Of a DNA stretch of 25,348 nt, positions 15,048 through 23,113 are shown in pieces (within the stretch, counting starts at the first letter, position 1; each line of letters begins with the position of its first letter). Source of the stretch: Nitrospirota bacterium (GTDB lineage: Bacteria > Nitrospirota_A > Leptospirillia > Leptospirillales > Leptospirillaceae); the NCBI GenBank assembly GCA_021838765.1, contig JAKCCY010000032.1, forward strand, positions 1 to 25,348. The letters are read 5' to 3'. A model generated the notes under the pieces. It was not told the origin of the DNA and did no database searches. It was given only the letters and a program-made list of their open reading frames with translations. The translations under genes were made by a program, and so were the position numbers.

Positions 15048-15965
15048 ATGCATGCTGAAACAATCGACTTGTATCCGACACGACACACAGGAAAACCCGA
15101 ATGGCAGGATCGCATGGACCCCGTTATCCACTCGTCCGATCCGCCCATTCCCCCTCTGTCACCTGAAATGGTGGAGGATTTTGGAGAAAAAGGCTACATG
15201 GTTCTGCCCGAACTTTATAATACAGCCGAGGTCGCTGTTTTTCGCGCGGAAATCGACCGGATCCGCACCGATCCGTCCGTCCGTTCTTCCGAAAAAACGA
15301 TATGTGAACCGGGGAGCGAATCGGTGCGTTCGGTGTTCGCCATTCACAGGGACAACACCCTTTTTTCCCGCGTCGCGCGAGACAAACGCATCGCGGGAAT
15401 CGCCCGTTATCTCCTCGGAGGCGATGTCTACATCCACCAGTCCCGGCTCAATTTCAAACCAGGATTCACCGGAAAGGAGTTTTACTGGCATTCGGATTTC
15501 GAGACTTGGCACGCGGAAGATGGAATGCCGCGCATGCGGGCGCTCAGCTGCTCGATTCTCCTCACCCGAAACGACGTCTCAAATGGCCCTCTGATGCTGA
15601 TACCAGGTTCTCACCGGCATTTTATCTCCTGCGTCGGGAAAACTCCGGAAAATCATTATCGGGAATCCCTCAAAAAACAGGAGTATGGCGTTCCGGACCA
15701 TAAAAGTCTGGTGGATCTGTCAGATCGTTATGGGATCGACACTGTCACAGGACCGCCAGGAACAGCCGTTTTTTTTGACTGCAACATCATGCACGGCTCC
15801 AACAGCAACATTACGCCACTGCCACGGGTCAACCTGTTTTACGTCTTCAACCAGACTGGAAATATTGTGGAGGATTTCCTGCTCACCCGGCATCCCCGTC
15901 CGGATTTTATTGCCGAACGAACGAATTTTGCCCCACTGGACATCCAGCGGGAGCAATTTGACTAA
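15048..15965 (+). CDS. ectD: Ectoine 5-hydroxylase
   Basis: 305 residues. It is a non-haem Fe(II)/2-oxoglutarate dioxygenase that converts ectoine to 5-hydroxyectoine. The diagnostic EctD motif FYWHSDFETWHAEDGMP (145-161) is intact. Iron ligands are His148, Asp150 and His249 (IMHGSNSN), and Arg260 is placed to bind 2-oxoglutarate. Length matches the family. ATG at 15048 follows GGGGGAGAG. It is separated from ectC by 78 bp with a strong hairpin, so expression may be tuned apart from ectABC. Its presence means the organism can make 5-hydroxyectoine, associated with heat and desiccation tolerance. Confidence 0.97.
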   Translation: MHAETIDLYPTRHTGKPEWQDRMDPVIHSSDPPIPPLSPEMVEDFGEKGYMVLPELYNTAEVAVFRAEIDRIRTDPSVRSSEKTICEPGSESVRSVFAIHRDNTLFSRVARDKRIAGIARYLLGGDVYIHQSRLNFKPGFTGKEFYWHSDFETWHAEDGMPRMRALSCSILLTRNDVSNGPLMLIPGSHRHFISCVGKTPENHYRESLKKQEYGVPDHKSLVDLSDRYGIDTVTGPPGTAVFFDCNIMHGSNSNITPLPRVNLFYVFNQTGNIVEDFLLTRHPRPDFIAERTNFAPLDIQREQFD

Positions 15966-15988
15966 TCAACACCGGGATCTGTTATCCT
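15958..15988 (+). promoter_or_regulatory. Weak promoter candidate after ectD
   Basis: TTGACT (15958-15963, overlapping the ectD stop) and TGTTATCCT (extended -10, TATCCT at 15983-15988) are spaced 19 bases. It would start a transcript running about 250 nt to the methyltransferase gene. Spacing is long, so this is tentative. Confidence 0.25.
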
Positions 15989-16186
15989 ATTTTAATAAAT
16001 GCAGGCAAACCATCCTAAAAAGGCACATCTGCCTTGAAACACCAGCAGCATTCAGGAAGAATTTCCTCTTGAAACAGCTCAGATCAGCTTGTCCCAACAT
16101 CTTGTCTTTATTGAGGGGAGCATGATGGCCAAAAACAGGATGATCTTCATGGAGATTTTCCATAAATTCCTAGCAGAAAGGAGAGA

Positions 16187-16234
16187 GAAGGCTTCCTCTT
16201 CCCTGACATAAAGCGTCCGGGAAAGGAAGCCTTC
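16187..16234 (+). promoter_or_regulatory. Long stem-loop just before the methyltransferase gene
   Basis: GAAGGCTTCC (16187-16196) pairs perfectly with GGAAGCCTTC (16225-16234), and an inner TTCCC/GGGAA block extends the stem past a bulge; the loop is about 15 nt. No U-run follows, and the next start codon is only 12 bases downstream. The only purine-rich ribosome-binding candidate (GGAAG) lies in its 3' arm, so the stem could control translation of the methyltransferase. It could also act as a 3' border of the ect transcript. Confidence 0.55.
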
Positions 16235-16245
16235 GCCAGATACTG

Positions 16246-17265
16246 ATGAAAGAAATCTCGGAGATGAAAGACAAGATCAGAGCTCATGTTCAGGGTGCAA
16301 CAATACTGAACATCTCTTTTATCGGGATCGTCAATGGACTGTTTGAACATTTGGGCAAGGAGCCCTCTACTTCAAGGGAGCTCGCAACGAAAACAGGGAT
16401 GGATCCGGACTATGTGGAAAGATGGTGCGATGCGGCCTATGCATTTGGTCTGATTGATGCCGAAACCCATCAGTTCACTCTTTCTCCTCTTGGCGAAATC
16501 ATGAGGCCGTCCCACCCCCAGACGTCCATGCCACAGGTGGTGCAAGCCGTTCTTGGCGCTCATATGTCCGAGCGGATAGCAGGACTCATGCGGACTGGAG
16601 AGCGGCCGGGGGAAATCATTCTGGGAGAACGGGAGACCATTCTTCCCTGGTTTGGACCCATGCTCGAGGCAACCTTTGGTCCGATATTTGAAAACCAGAT
16701 TTTTCCGGCCATTCCTTTTTTCACGGAGATCAACCGGGACGACGCACTGGCCATAGACCTGGGATGCGGAAATGGATGGTACCTCCGGGCACTCGCAAGA
16801 CACATTCCCAAACTCAATGGTCTGGGCGTGGACGGATTCAGGGAAAACATCCAGCAGGCAACCAGACGCGCCGGGGAAGAAGGGTTCGGGGATCGTCTCC
16901 GATTTATCCAGGGAGATATTTTCTCCCTGGATCTTGAGAAAAAAGCGGACATGATCGCAATGAACAGGGCCCTGCATCATGTCTGGAGCGACAAGGAAAT
17001 CCTTTTTCCCATGTTTCGATCCTGTCTTGCACCCGGAGGAGCCCTCGTATTCTGGGAACCATCATGGCCCCAAAAAAGGGAAGACCTCAAGGCTGACGGG
17101 AAACCACCGCTTGCCTTCCAGAATCTGGGAGAGCACGCTCAGGGCAACAGGCTTCTGAATCCTGATGAAATTGCCGAAGAATGCCGGAAGATTGGACTCA
17201 CCCCAACCGTCTCACTGTTTTTAAACGGCAATGAAGCGGTCGTCGTCGCAAGGAATTTGTCCTGA
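16246..17265 (+). CDS. SAM-dependent methyltransferase with N-terminal winged-helix-like domain
   Basis: 339 residues. Residues about 20-85 form a winged-helix-like dimerisation module (GLFEHLGKEPSTSRELATKTGMDPDYVERW), as in Rv2258c-like and small-molecule O-methyltransferases. A class I Rossmann domain follows, with AIDLGCGNG (169-177), the acidic loop GLGVDG, and a post-IV RALHHVW stretch; H-W-S near the active region is family-like. Substrate cannot be read from sequence. ATG 16246 lacks a free Shine-Dalgarno because GGAAG sits in the upstream hairpin. An alternative ATG at 16264 has GGAG immediately adjacent and is less likely. It is co-directional with ectABCD and converges on mscS with a 28-bp gap. 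A link to osmolyte or redox metabolism is only contextual. Confidence 0.85.
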   Translation: MKEISEMKDKIRAHVQGATILNISFIGIVNGLFEHLGKEPSTSRELATKTGMDPDYVERWCDAAYAFGLIDAETHQFTLSPLGEIMRPSHPQTSMPQVVQAVLGAHMSERIAGLMRTGERPGEIILGERETILPWFGPMLEATFGPIFENQIFPAIPFFTEINRDDALAIDLGCGNGWYLRALARHIPKLNGLGVDGFRENIQQATRRAGEEGFGDRLRFIQGDIFSLDLEKKADMIAMNRALHHVWSDKEILFPMFRSCLAPGGALVFWEPSWPQKREDLKADGKPPLAFQNLGEHAQGNRLLNPDEIAEECRKIGLTPTVSLFLNGNEAVVVARNLS

Positions 17266-17293
17266 GAAGATTTATTATTGCAGGAAACACCTG

Positions 17294-18226
17294 TCAGGAG
17301 AGCGCTTCTCCGGCTCCCTTTTTTTCTGGTAACACAATGGGCATAACCGACCGGATAAGCGTATCCCTGACATCCTGCTCAACAAGATCTCCCGCCGGGA
17401 ACTTCACCCGGTAGCTCACCGTTGATGCTGAAAAATCCAGGAGATGGAGACTGATATCCTTTTGAGAGAGAGCATAGTGTCCTGACAAACAGTCAAGGAT
17501 TTTTCTCTCGATCATTTCCGTATTTCCAGACGACGGGATATCGATCCTGAGCGTAATCCGGTCCCCGTCTTTATTTTTTTCAAAAAGCATCGCCTGCAGA
17601 AGAATACTGTTGGGCAGCATGAAGCTTCTGCCATCATCCGACCTGAGATGGGTATAGATCATTCCCAGGGAAACAACCGTTCCCCTATACTCGGGAGCCA
17701 GCGTTTCATGGGAATAAGTCGAGGCCAGCCTTGCGTACTGCCATGTGACAATGCTGATCTCATCCCCGACCTTGAATGGCTGCGTAAATGCCAGGACAAA
17801 ACCGGAAAAAAAGTTCGTAAGACTGCTTTGCGCCGCAACACCGATGACAATCGAGAGAACGGTTCCTCCAAGAGCCAGATTTTCAAAGCCTTTGCCCATC
17901 AGGCTCAGAACAATGAAAACCCCCGATGCGATAAAGATAAAATCGATAAAGTAACGAGCCGATGTCGCCCGCTCTTTGCCGATCCGTTCGCTCAAAAACG
18001 GGATAAGGTCGGCAATCAGTGTTCTGTAAAGAGTAAAGAGGATGAGAAGCATTCCCGAAATTTCAAGGAGATTGATGGCCTCTGGGTACTGCTTGTAATG
18101 CCTTCCAAGGTCATGAACACCCATAAAAAACAGGGGTATCGATAAAAAAACAAAGAAAAACCTGAAAGAAATAAAGTGGTTCTTGAGCTTTTCTCCATTT
18201 GTTGAAGGACTATCTATTGGTGGCAT
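17294..18226 (-). CDS. MscS-family mechanosensitive channel
   Basis: 310 residues. Membrane helices lie near 20-40, 50-75 and 95-115. The pore helix region LALGGTVLSIVIGVAAQSSLTNFFSGFVLAFTQPFKVGDEISI is the MscS signature: Gly/Ala-rich TM3, N-F-x-S-G, and P-F-x-V-G-D. A beta domain (VVSLGMIYTHLRSDDGRSFMLPNSILL) and a C-terminal alpha/beta domain follow. Such channels open on hypo-osmotic shock to vent solutes. MscS genes accompany ect operons in some other microbes, so a role in ectoine release is a reasonable inference. AGAAGGAG lies about nine bases before the ATG. Confidence 0.93.
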   Translation of the reverse strand: MPPIDSPSTNGEKLKNHFISFRFFFVFLSIPLFFMGVHDLGRHYKQYPEAINLLEISGMLLILFTLYRTLIADLIPFLSERIGKERATSARYFIDFIFIASGVFIVLSLMGKGFENLALGGTVLSIVIGVAAQSSLTNFFSGFVLAFTQPFKVGDEISIVTWQYARLASTYSHETLAPEYRGTVVSLGMIYTHLRSDDGRSFMLPNSILLQAMLFEKNKDGDRITLRIDIPSSGNTEMIERKILDCLSGHYALSQKDISLHLLDFSASTVSYRVKFPAGDLVEQDVRDTLIRSVMPIVLPEKKGAGEALS

Positions 18227-18271
18227 AGGGCTTATTCTCCTTCTTCTTTTGGACGATCAGGAAAAGGCCAG

Positions 18272-18299
18272 GACAGGGAGGACAGGACAGGGAGGACAG
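18272..18299. repeat. 14-bp tandem duplication
   Basis: GGACAGGGAGGACA occurs twice back to back (18272-18285, 18286-18299), within the 132-bp gap between the mscS start and the alcohol dehydrogenase stop. A third partial copy starts at 18300 and stops after GG. No function is evident. Confidence 0.9.
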
Positions 18300-18358
18300 G
18301 ATGTCAGTCCCCTACTCCCTGTTTCTGGCAGAATCAACGGGTACAGTCTGGCAGGAGA

Positions 18359-19363
18359 CTACATCGTCAACACCACTCGAAATCGGGCTTTGTTTGACAT
18401 CATGACCTGGTAGGCCGTTTCAGCCTGTTCCAGGGGATAGGTCTCCACCATTGACCTGATACCTGCCTGATGCGCAAACAAAAGGGTCTCTTCGGAGTCT
18501 TTTGCATGGCCGGACGGCCATCCGGAAATCCTTTTTCTCCCGCCAATCAGCTGAAGAGGGGATATGGAAAGAGGATTGGCATCGACACCAACAAGGACCA
18601 TGTTTCCGTTGGGCGAGAGCGCATCGACCAGGCGGGAAGCCAGAGAGCTGCTGGGAGCTGTGGCAAGAATCACTTTGGCTCCCCCCATTTTGGAAAGGGA
18701 AGAAACAGAGTTTTCCGAGTTGAGATCAATATAGTCATGCGCACCGAGTGAACGAGCAAGAGATTCTTTTTCTTTCCCGGAAGAAAGCGCCACCGTATGA
18801 AACCCCATTCTGGAGGCAAACTGGATACCAAGGTGTCCAAGACCGCCGATCCCCTGAATCGCCACAAGATCCCCCGCACGGGCCCCGCAATGGCGAAGGG
18901 CATTGAAAGTCGTGACTCCGGCACACAAAAGAGGCGCAGCATATTCAGGAGCCATTCCCTCCGGAACCCTTGCAAGAGCTTCCTCTCGAGCGATCATATA
19001 TTCTGCATAGCCTCCGTCAGAGGAAATCCCTGTCACCCTGGCATTTGCACAAAGAATGAAATCTCCTTTCCGGCAGGCATCACATGCAAAGCAGTGTCCC
19101 CCATGCCACCCCACACCGACAGTGTCACCGGTTTTCCAGGCTGAAACATCTTCTCCCGTTTTTTCAATAACGCCCACAACCTCATGGCCAGGAATTCTTG
19201 GGTAAGCGATACCAGGAAAAAGCCCTTCCCGGACAAACACATCGCTATGACAGATCCCGCAAGCCGCCACCTTGACCAGAACCTCTTTTCTGCCAGGATC
19301 TGGCTTGTTGCTTTGCCCTGCAGCAAATGGCATTCCCGATTTACTGACCTGAACAGATCTCAT
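18359..19363 (-). CDS. Zinc-dependent alcohol dehydrogenase (MDR family)
   Basis: 334 residues from the ATG at 19363, which has a strong AAAGGAGG six bases upstream. A longer frame to 19411 lacks one. Catalytic zinc ligands are Cys38 (CGICHSD), His60/Glu61 (GHE) and Cys147. Structural zinc ligands are Cys91, Cys94, Cys97 and Cys105. The Rossmann loop GIGGLGHLG (171-179) binds NAD(P). It oxidises or reduces an alcohol/aldehyde pair; the substrate is not determined. It belongs to the group with LCAGVTTFNALR, close to AdhA-type enzymes. It is divergent from msrA with 216 bp between, so co-regulation under oxidative or aldehyde stress is possible but not shown. Confidence 0.92.
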   Translation of the reverse strand: MRSVQVSKSGMPFAAGQSNKPDPGRKEVLVKVAACGICHSDVFVREGLFPGIAYPRIPGHEVVGVIEKTGEDVSAWKTGDTVGVGWHGGHCFACDACRKGDFILCANARVTGISSDGGYAEYMIAREEALARVPEGMAPEYAAPLLCAGVTTFNALRHCGARAGDLVAIQGIGGLGHLGIQFASRMGFHTVALSSGKEKESLARSLGAHDYIDLNSENSVSSLSKMGGAKVILATAPSSSLASRLVDALSPNGNMVLVGVDANPLSISPLQLIGGRKRISGWPSGHAKDSEETLLFAHQAGIRSMVETYPLEQAETAYQVMMSNKARFRVVLTM

Positions 19364-19579
19364 GAAAACCTCCTTTGGAAAAAAGGTATAATTGAAAAAA
19401 AACCGCCCCACACGGGCCCGGCAGATCTCATCTGATCATCCGGGGTAAAAGGACAATGCCCTTCTTTCATAATGGCGTCTGAGTGGACTCCAATCAAGTG
19501 CAGGGGTAGAATCACGATTGCCAGTGATGTGAATTCATCCAGTCTCTGTCAGCAAAAATGATGTTTCAGGAGGAAAGAC

Positions 19580-20137
19580 TTGAAAAATATTGTTTCTGAA
19601 GAAAAGCCTGTGGCGACACTTGGAGGGGGCTGCTTCTGGTGCCTTGATGCCGTCTACAGGGATATGGCGGGAGTTTTATCGGTCAAATCGGGTTATATGG
19701 GTGGATCTGTGGACAATCCCACTTACCAGATGGTCTGCTCAGGAAAAACTGGCCATGCGGAGGTCGTACAAATTGAATACGACCCGGGAATCATATCTTT
19801 CGATGATCTACTGCAGGTTTTTTTCACCATTCATGATCCGACAACATTGAACCGGCAGGGCCATGATATCGGGACCCAGTACAGGTCGGCCATCTTCTTT
19901 CACAATGCCGAACAGGAGATTGCCGCAAAAAAGATGATCAAGGATCTTGCACAGAATTATCCTGCCCCCATTGTGACAGAGATTATTGCGGCACAAGTCT
20001 TTTATCCGGCAGAGAGCTACCATCAGGACTATTTTTCCGAAAACCCCTCCCAGCCTTATTGTCAGGCCATCGTCAGGCCCAAACTTGAAAAATTCCGGAA
20101 GGTGTTCCCCGGGAGATCGGCACAAAAGCAGTTTTAG
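19580..20137 (+). CDS. msrA: Peptide methionine-S-sulfoxide reductase A
   Basis: 185 residues from a TTG start at 19580, six bases after CAGGAGG (19567-19573). MsrA reduces methionine-S-sulfoxide in proteins, with electrons from thioredoxin. The GGCFWC motif (16-21) holds the catalytic Cys18. The family motifs GYMGG, GHAEVVQIEYDP, FFTIHDPTTLNRQGHDIGTQYRS and AESYHQDYF are all present, so the enzyme looks intact. A further Cys near the C-terminus (QPYCQAIV) may act as resolving cysteine. No MsrB domain is fused. Convergent with the following cyclic-di-GMP gene, 110 bp apart. Confidence 0.97.
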   Translation: MKNIVSEEKPVATLGGGCFWCLDAVYRDMAGVLSVKSGYMGGSVDNPTYQMVCSGKTGHAEVVQIEYDPGIISFDDLLQVFFTIHDPTTLNRQGHDIGTQYRSAIFFHNAEQEIAAKKMIKDLAQNYPAPIVTEIIAAQVFYPAESYHQDYFSENPSQPYCQAIVRPKLEKFRKVFPGRSAQKQF

Positions 20138-20247
20138 CCCAACAGAAAGCCGTCCGCAATATTTTTCAAGAAATTCGTTTTTGAGACTTCTTTCCCAGGC
20201 TTCCAGGCACCCCCGCAACAACCGCATCAGGTTTGTGGACGGGTTGT

Positions 20248-22815
20248 TTACGAACTGCCTGTCTGCATTTCCTGGCTCAAGAATCCGGAACGGCTTTGCT
20301 GGGCCCAACGAACAAAACAATCGGAAGGGATCGCCGGACTGGCCAAATACCCCTGGTAGCTCCCGACACCAAACTCTTTAAGGTAGCTCAACTCCAGCTC
20401 CGTCTCAACCCCTTCAGCACAAACCTCAAGGCTGAGCGCCCGTGCCAAAAGGGAAATCAGCCTGACAATTTCCGAATCTTCTCCCATCGCCCCGATTTGC
20501 CGGACAAAGGACCTGTCAATTTTGAGCACATCCACCGGGAAACGTCTCAGATAGCTCAAGGATGAATACCCCGTTCCAAAGTCGTCAATTGCAATCCGGA
20601 TGCGGTTGGCCTTCAATGCACCCAAAAGATCAATAGACTCCTGAGCCTTCTGCATGACAACCGTCTCGGTCATCTCAATCATGATATTTTCTGGATTTTC
20701 TCCGGAATGGGACAACATCTGAAGGAAGTTGGACAAAAAATCCGGCTCCTGAAGCTGTCGTGCAGACAGATTGATACTGATCCGAAGATGATCGAGTCCG
20801 CAGCGGCGCCATACAGAGAGCTCCTCAAGTGCAGTCCTGACAACCCACTGTCCGATGGGGATAATCATCCCGTTTTCTTCCGCAAGAGGAATGAACTGAT
20901 CAGGAGGAACCAGGGAGCCATCTTCAGATATCCAGCGGATAAGCGCTTCGGCACCGGACGTCCTGCCGGTGACCATATCGATCATCGGCTGGTAGTAGAG
21001 CCGGAATTCGTTCCTCTCCAGGGCTTTGTACAATTTCTTTTCCATCGAATACCGGACCGTTTGACGGGCCCTGGCCTCGGCGCTGAAAAACTGGACCTGG
21101 AAACGGCCCTGTTCCTTTGACTGAGAAAGAGCCATGTCAGCGTTGCTGATTAACGTTTCAAAATCCTGACCATCCTCTGGCATGATTGTCGCACCAATAC
21201 TGGCCGTCAAGAAATACTCCTGACCTTCAATTGTATAAGGCATCGACAATGACTGGAGAATTTCCGATGCCACCTTTTCAGCCGCTTTTCTTGACTGGAT
21301 TCCTGAAAATGCCAGAGCAAACTCATCCCCTCCCAGTCTGGCAACAAGATCATTTTTCCGGACAATCTTCAACAGCCTTTCAGATACTGCCTTTAAAACG
21401 CGATCCCCCATGGTATGTCCCGATATATCGTTCGTAACCTGAAAGCGGTCAAGGTCCATCACCAGCAGAAGCAGACATCCATCCTGAAGGGGGATCTGAT
21501 CAGTAACGGCACGGAAAAATTTTTCATAAAAGGATGTCCTGTCATGAAGGCCTGTCAGCTTGTCCATTGAGTCCGCGTCGGAGCAGTCGGAACACTCCTG
21601 AGCTTCCTGGGGATTCTCCCCGGAGATCAAAATTCTGAAGGGGCCTGATGAACCCTCCGGGACAGAAAAAGCCAGAACCTCCTGACCGCCAGCAGGACAC
21701 CCGCTTTCTTCACCCCAACGCTCTTCTTCCCATCGGGTGCTCCTGGCGATCAGATTTCCCGTACCGTCATAAACGGCAATACCTGACCTGCTGTCCATGG
21801 GAGAGCGTTCCAGAATGCCAGAATCACCCGATGGCAATGAGCCATTTCTGCTGGCAGAGCCTCTTCTTTCCCGTTTGTTTTCATACATCCGGCTATCGGC
21901 TTTTTTCAGGATGGAAGCCAAATCGTTTTTTCCGTAGGGGTAGAGGCAATAGCCGACACTTGCCGCTATCTCATAACCAGAGCCACAGATCGCATAAGGT
22001 TTTTTGAGGTGTTCCATCAACTGTCCGATCCACAAGGGAATCTCTGAGTTTTGAGAAAGCCCACGGACCAGAACACCAAACTCATCGCCCCCAAGTCTGG
22101 CAACCAGATCTCCAGAACGAACGGAGAGGAGGAGACGATCTGAAAACTCGTTCAAAAGACGATCCCCCTCCTGGTGTCCATACTTGTCATTAACCTCTTT
22201 GAACCGGTCCATATCGAGATAAAGGACAGCTCCCCTGCCACCCTCTGCCAATTCCCGTTCAAGCTCGGACAGGAAGAGAATCCTGTTGGGAAGGCCCGTC
22301 AATGGATCATGGTGAGCCATGTATGAAAAGAGTTCCTCTCTTCTTCCCGACAAACATTTCATTAATATCTGCCACGTTCCGATCCCCACAAATCGGTCCC
22401 CATCAACCACCAGAAAACCATCATCCATGGTTTTTTTAAGAGCATCTCCCTGAAACCGTTTACCGATTTCATCTATGTCGCTCGACACCTGAACCATAAC
22501 GGGTCTTGGATCCATAAACTCCGTGATGGGTTTTGGACCAAACAATTCATGCGAGTAACGAAAGGAAAAGCGTTCGATGAGAGTACTTCTGAAAATCTGT
22601 CCAACAGGCCTCTCCTCCCTCAAAACCGCAAGGCCTGGAAGGGATGGATCCTGACCGAACATTCGGTAGACTTTCTCAGCAGAGGTGCTTTCTGAAACCC
22701 AGCTGTCGGTTACGATCAGTTCTTTCGCTGTATGGACAGGGAGTCTGAGACGCGGGGAAAAGGAAAGAGTTTCAAGCGTGGGAAGCATATCCGAAACAAG
22801 TGATTGATCGATCAT
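20248..22815 (-). CDS. Cyclic-di-GMP protein: CBS-like, GGDEF, GGDEF, EAL
   Basis: 855 residues from the ATG at 22815 (GGAGG about six bases upstream; a frame from 22839 lacks this). Residues about 30-155 look like a CBS pair. The first GGDEF domain (about 165-315) has LGGDEF at 241-246 and an I-site RSGD (233-236). The second (about 415-575) has LGGDEF at 494-499 and RKND (487-490). The EAL domain (about 590-835) has EAL at 623-625, Asn682, Glu714, DDFGTGYSS (744-752), Lys765, E801-G-V-E-T and Gln821. All motifs are intact, so it could both make and degrade c-di-GMP. No membrane segment is seen; it is probably cytoplasmic. A perfect dyad (22864-22883) lies upstream as an operator candidate. 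Confidence 0.95.
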   Translation of the reverse strand: MIDQSLVSDMLPTLETLSFSPRLRLPVHTAKELIVTDSWVSESTSAEKVYRMFGQDPSLPGLAVLREERPVGQIFRSTLIERFSFRYSHELFGPKPITEFMDPRPVMVQVSSDIDEIGKRFQGDALKKTMDDGFLVVDGDRFVGIGTWQILMKCLSGRREELFSYMAHHDPLTGLPNRILFLSELERELAEGGRGAVLYLDMDRFKEVNDKYGHQEGDRLLNEFSDRLLLSVRSGDLVARLGGDEFGVLVRGLSQNSEIPLWIGQLMEHLKKPYAICGSGYEIAASVGYCLYPYGKNDLASILKKADSRMYENKRERRGSASRNGSLPSGDSGILERSPMDSRSGIAVYDGTGNLIARSTRWEEERWGEESGCPAGGQEVLAFSVPEGSSGPFRILISGENPQEAQECSDCSDADSMDKLTGLHDRTSFYEKFFRAVTDQIPLQDGCLLLLVMDLDRFQVTNDISGHTMGDRVLKAVSERLLKIVRKNDLVARLGGDEFALAFSGIQSRKAAEKVASEILQSLSMPYTIEGQEYFLTASIGATIMPEDGQDFETLISNADMALSQSKEQGRFQVQFFSAEARARQTVRYSMEKKLYKALERNEFRLYYQPMIDMVTGRTSGAEALIRWISEDGSLVPPDQFIPLAEENGMIIPIGQWVVRTALEELSVWRRCGLDHLRISINLSARQLQEPDFLSNFLQMLSHSGENPENIMIEMTETVVMQKAQESIDLLGALKANRIRIAIDDFGTGYSSLSYLRRFPVDVLKIDRSFVRQIGAMGEDSEIVRLISLLARALSLEVCAEGVETELELSYLKEFGVGSYQGYLASPAIPSDCFVRWAQQSRSGFLSQEMQTGSS

Positions 22816-22863
22816 CAATAGCCTCCGGGATGAGAGCAAAAAACCGGAAATATCTCCCCATCA

Positions 22864-22883
22864 GTTGATCGGGACCGATCAAC
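22864..22883. promoter_or_regulatory. Operator-like perfect dyad upstream of the c-di-GMP gene
   Basis: Arms GTTGATCGG and CCGATCAAC are exact inverted repeats separated by GA, 49 bases before the start codon. On the minus strand a TTGATC (22913-22908) and ATCTAG (22890-22885) pair spaced 17 bases could be -35/-10, putting the dyad near the transcription start. A second, less perfect TTGATCG-containing dyad overlaps the start codon (22801-22817). Confidence 0.55.
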
Positions 22884-23053
22884 ACTAGATCTCACAAAAA
22901 AACAGCAGATCAAGAAAGGGTTACAAAAAAATAAATAGAACATACAAGGATTGTTGGGCTCTGCATCATACCGATAGGCTAGGACTTGGCGTGGATTACC
23001 TCTGAACGACGAGAGTTATACTCAATTGTTGTGTATGGAGAGGTCAAGGGGAA

Positions 23054-23113
23054 ATGGCGTATCCTGATGGTCGCCAAGATCATCAACCTTTTTGAAAGGA
23101 GTGGATACGCCAT
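23054..23113 (+). promoter_or_regulatory. Inverted repeat sequestering the transposase start codon
   Basis: ATGGCGTATCC (23054-23064) and GGATACGCCAT (23103-23113) are exact 11-bp inverted repeats with a 38-base loop. The 3' arm includes the AT of the ATG at 23112, and the AAAGGAG Shine-Dalgarno (23094-23100) is at the loop edge. In a long transcript the start codon would be paired. Confidence 0.65.

Noticed and set aside
17259..17300. Bidirectional terminator between the methyltransferase and mscS
   Set aside because: TCCTGA/TCAGGA and CAGG/CCTG can pair, but the stems are short with long loops and lack a U-run on either strand.
19387..19392. Perfect TATAAT on the plus strand upstream of msrA
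   Set aside because: No -35-like hexamer at proper distance, nearly 190 bases from msrA; could be chance in an A-rich stretch.
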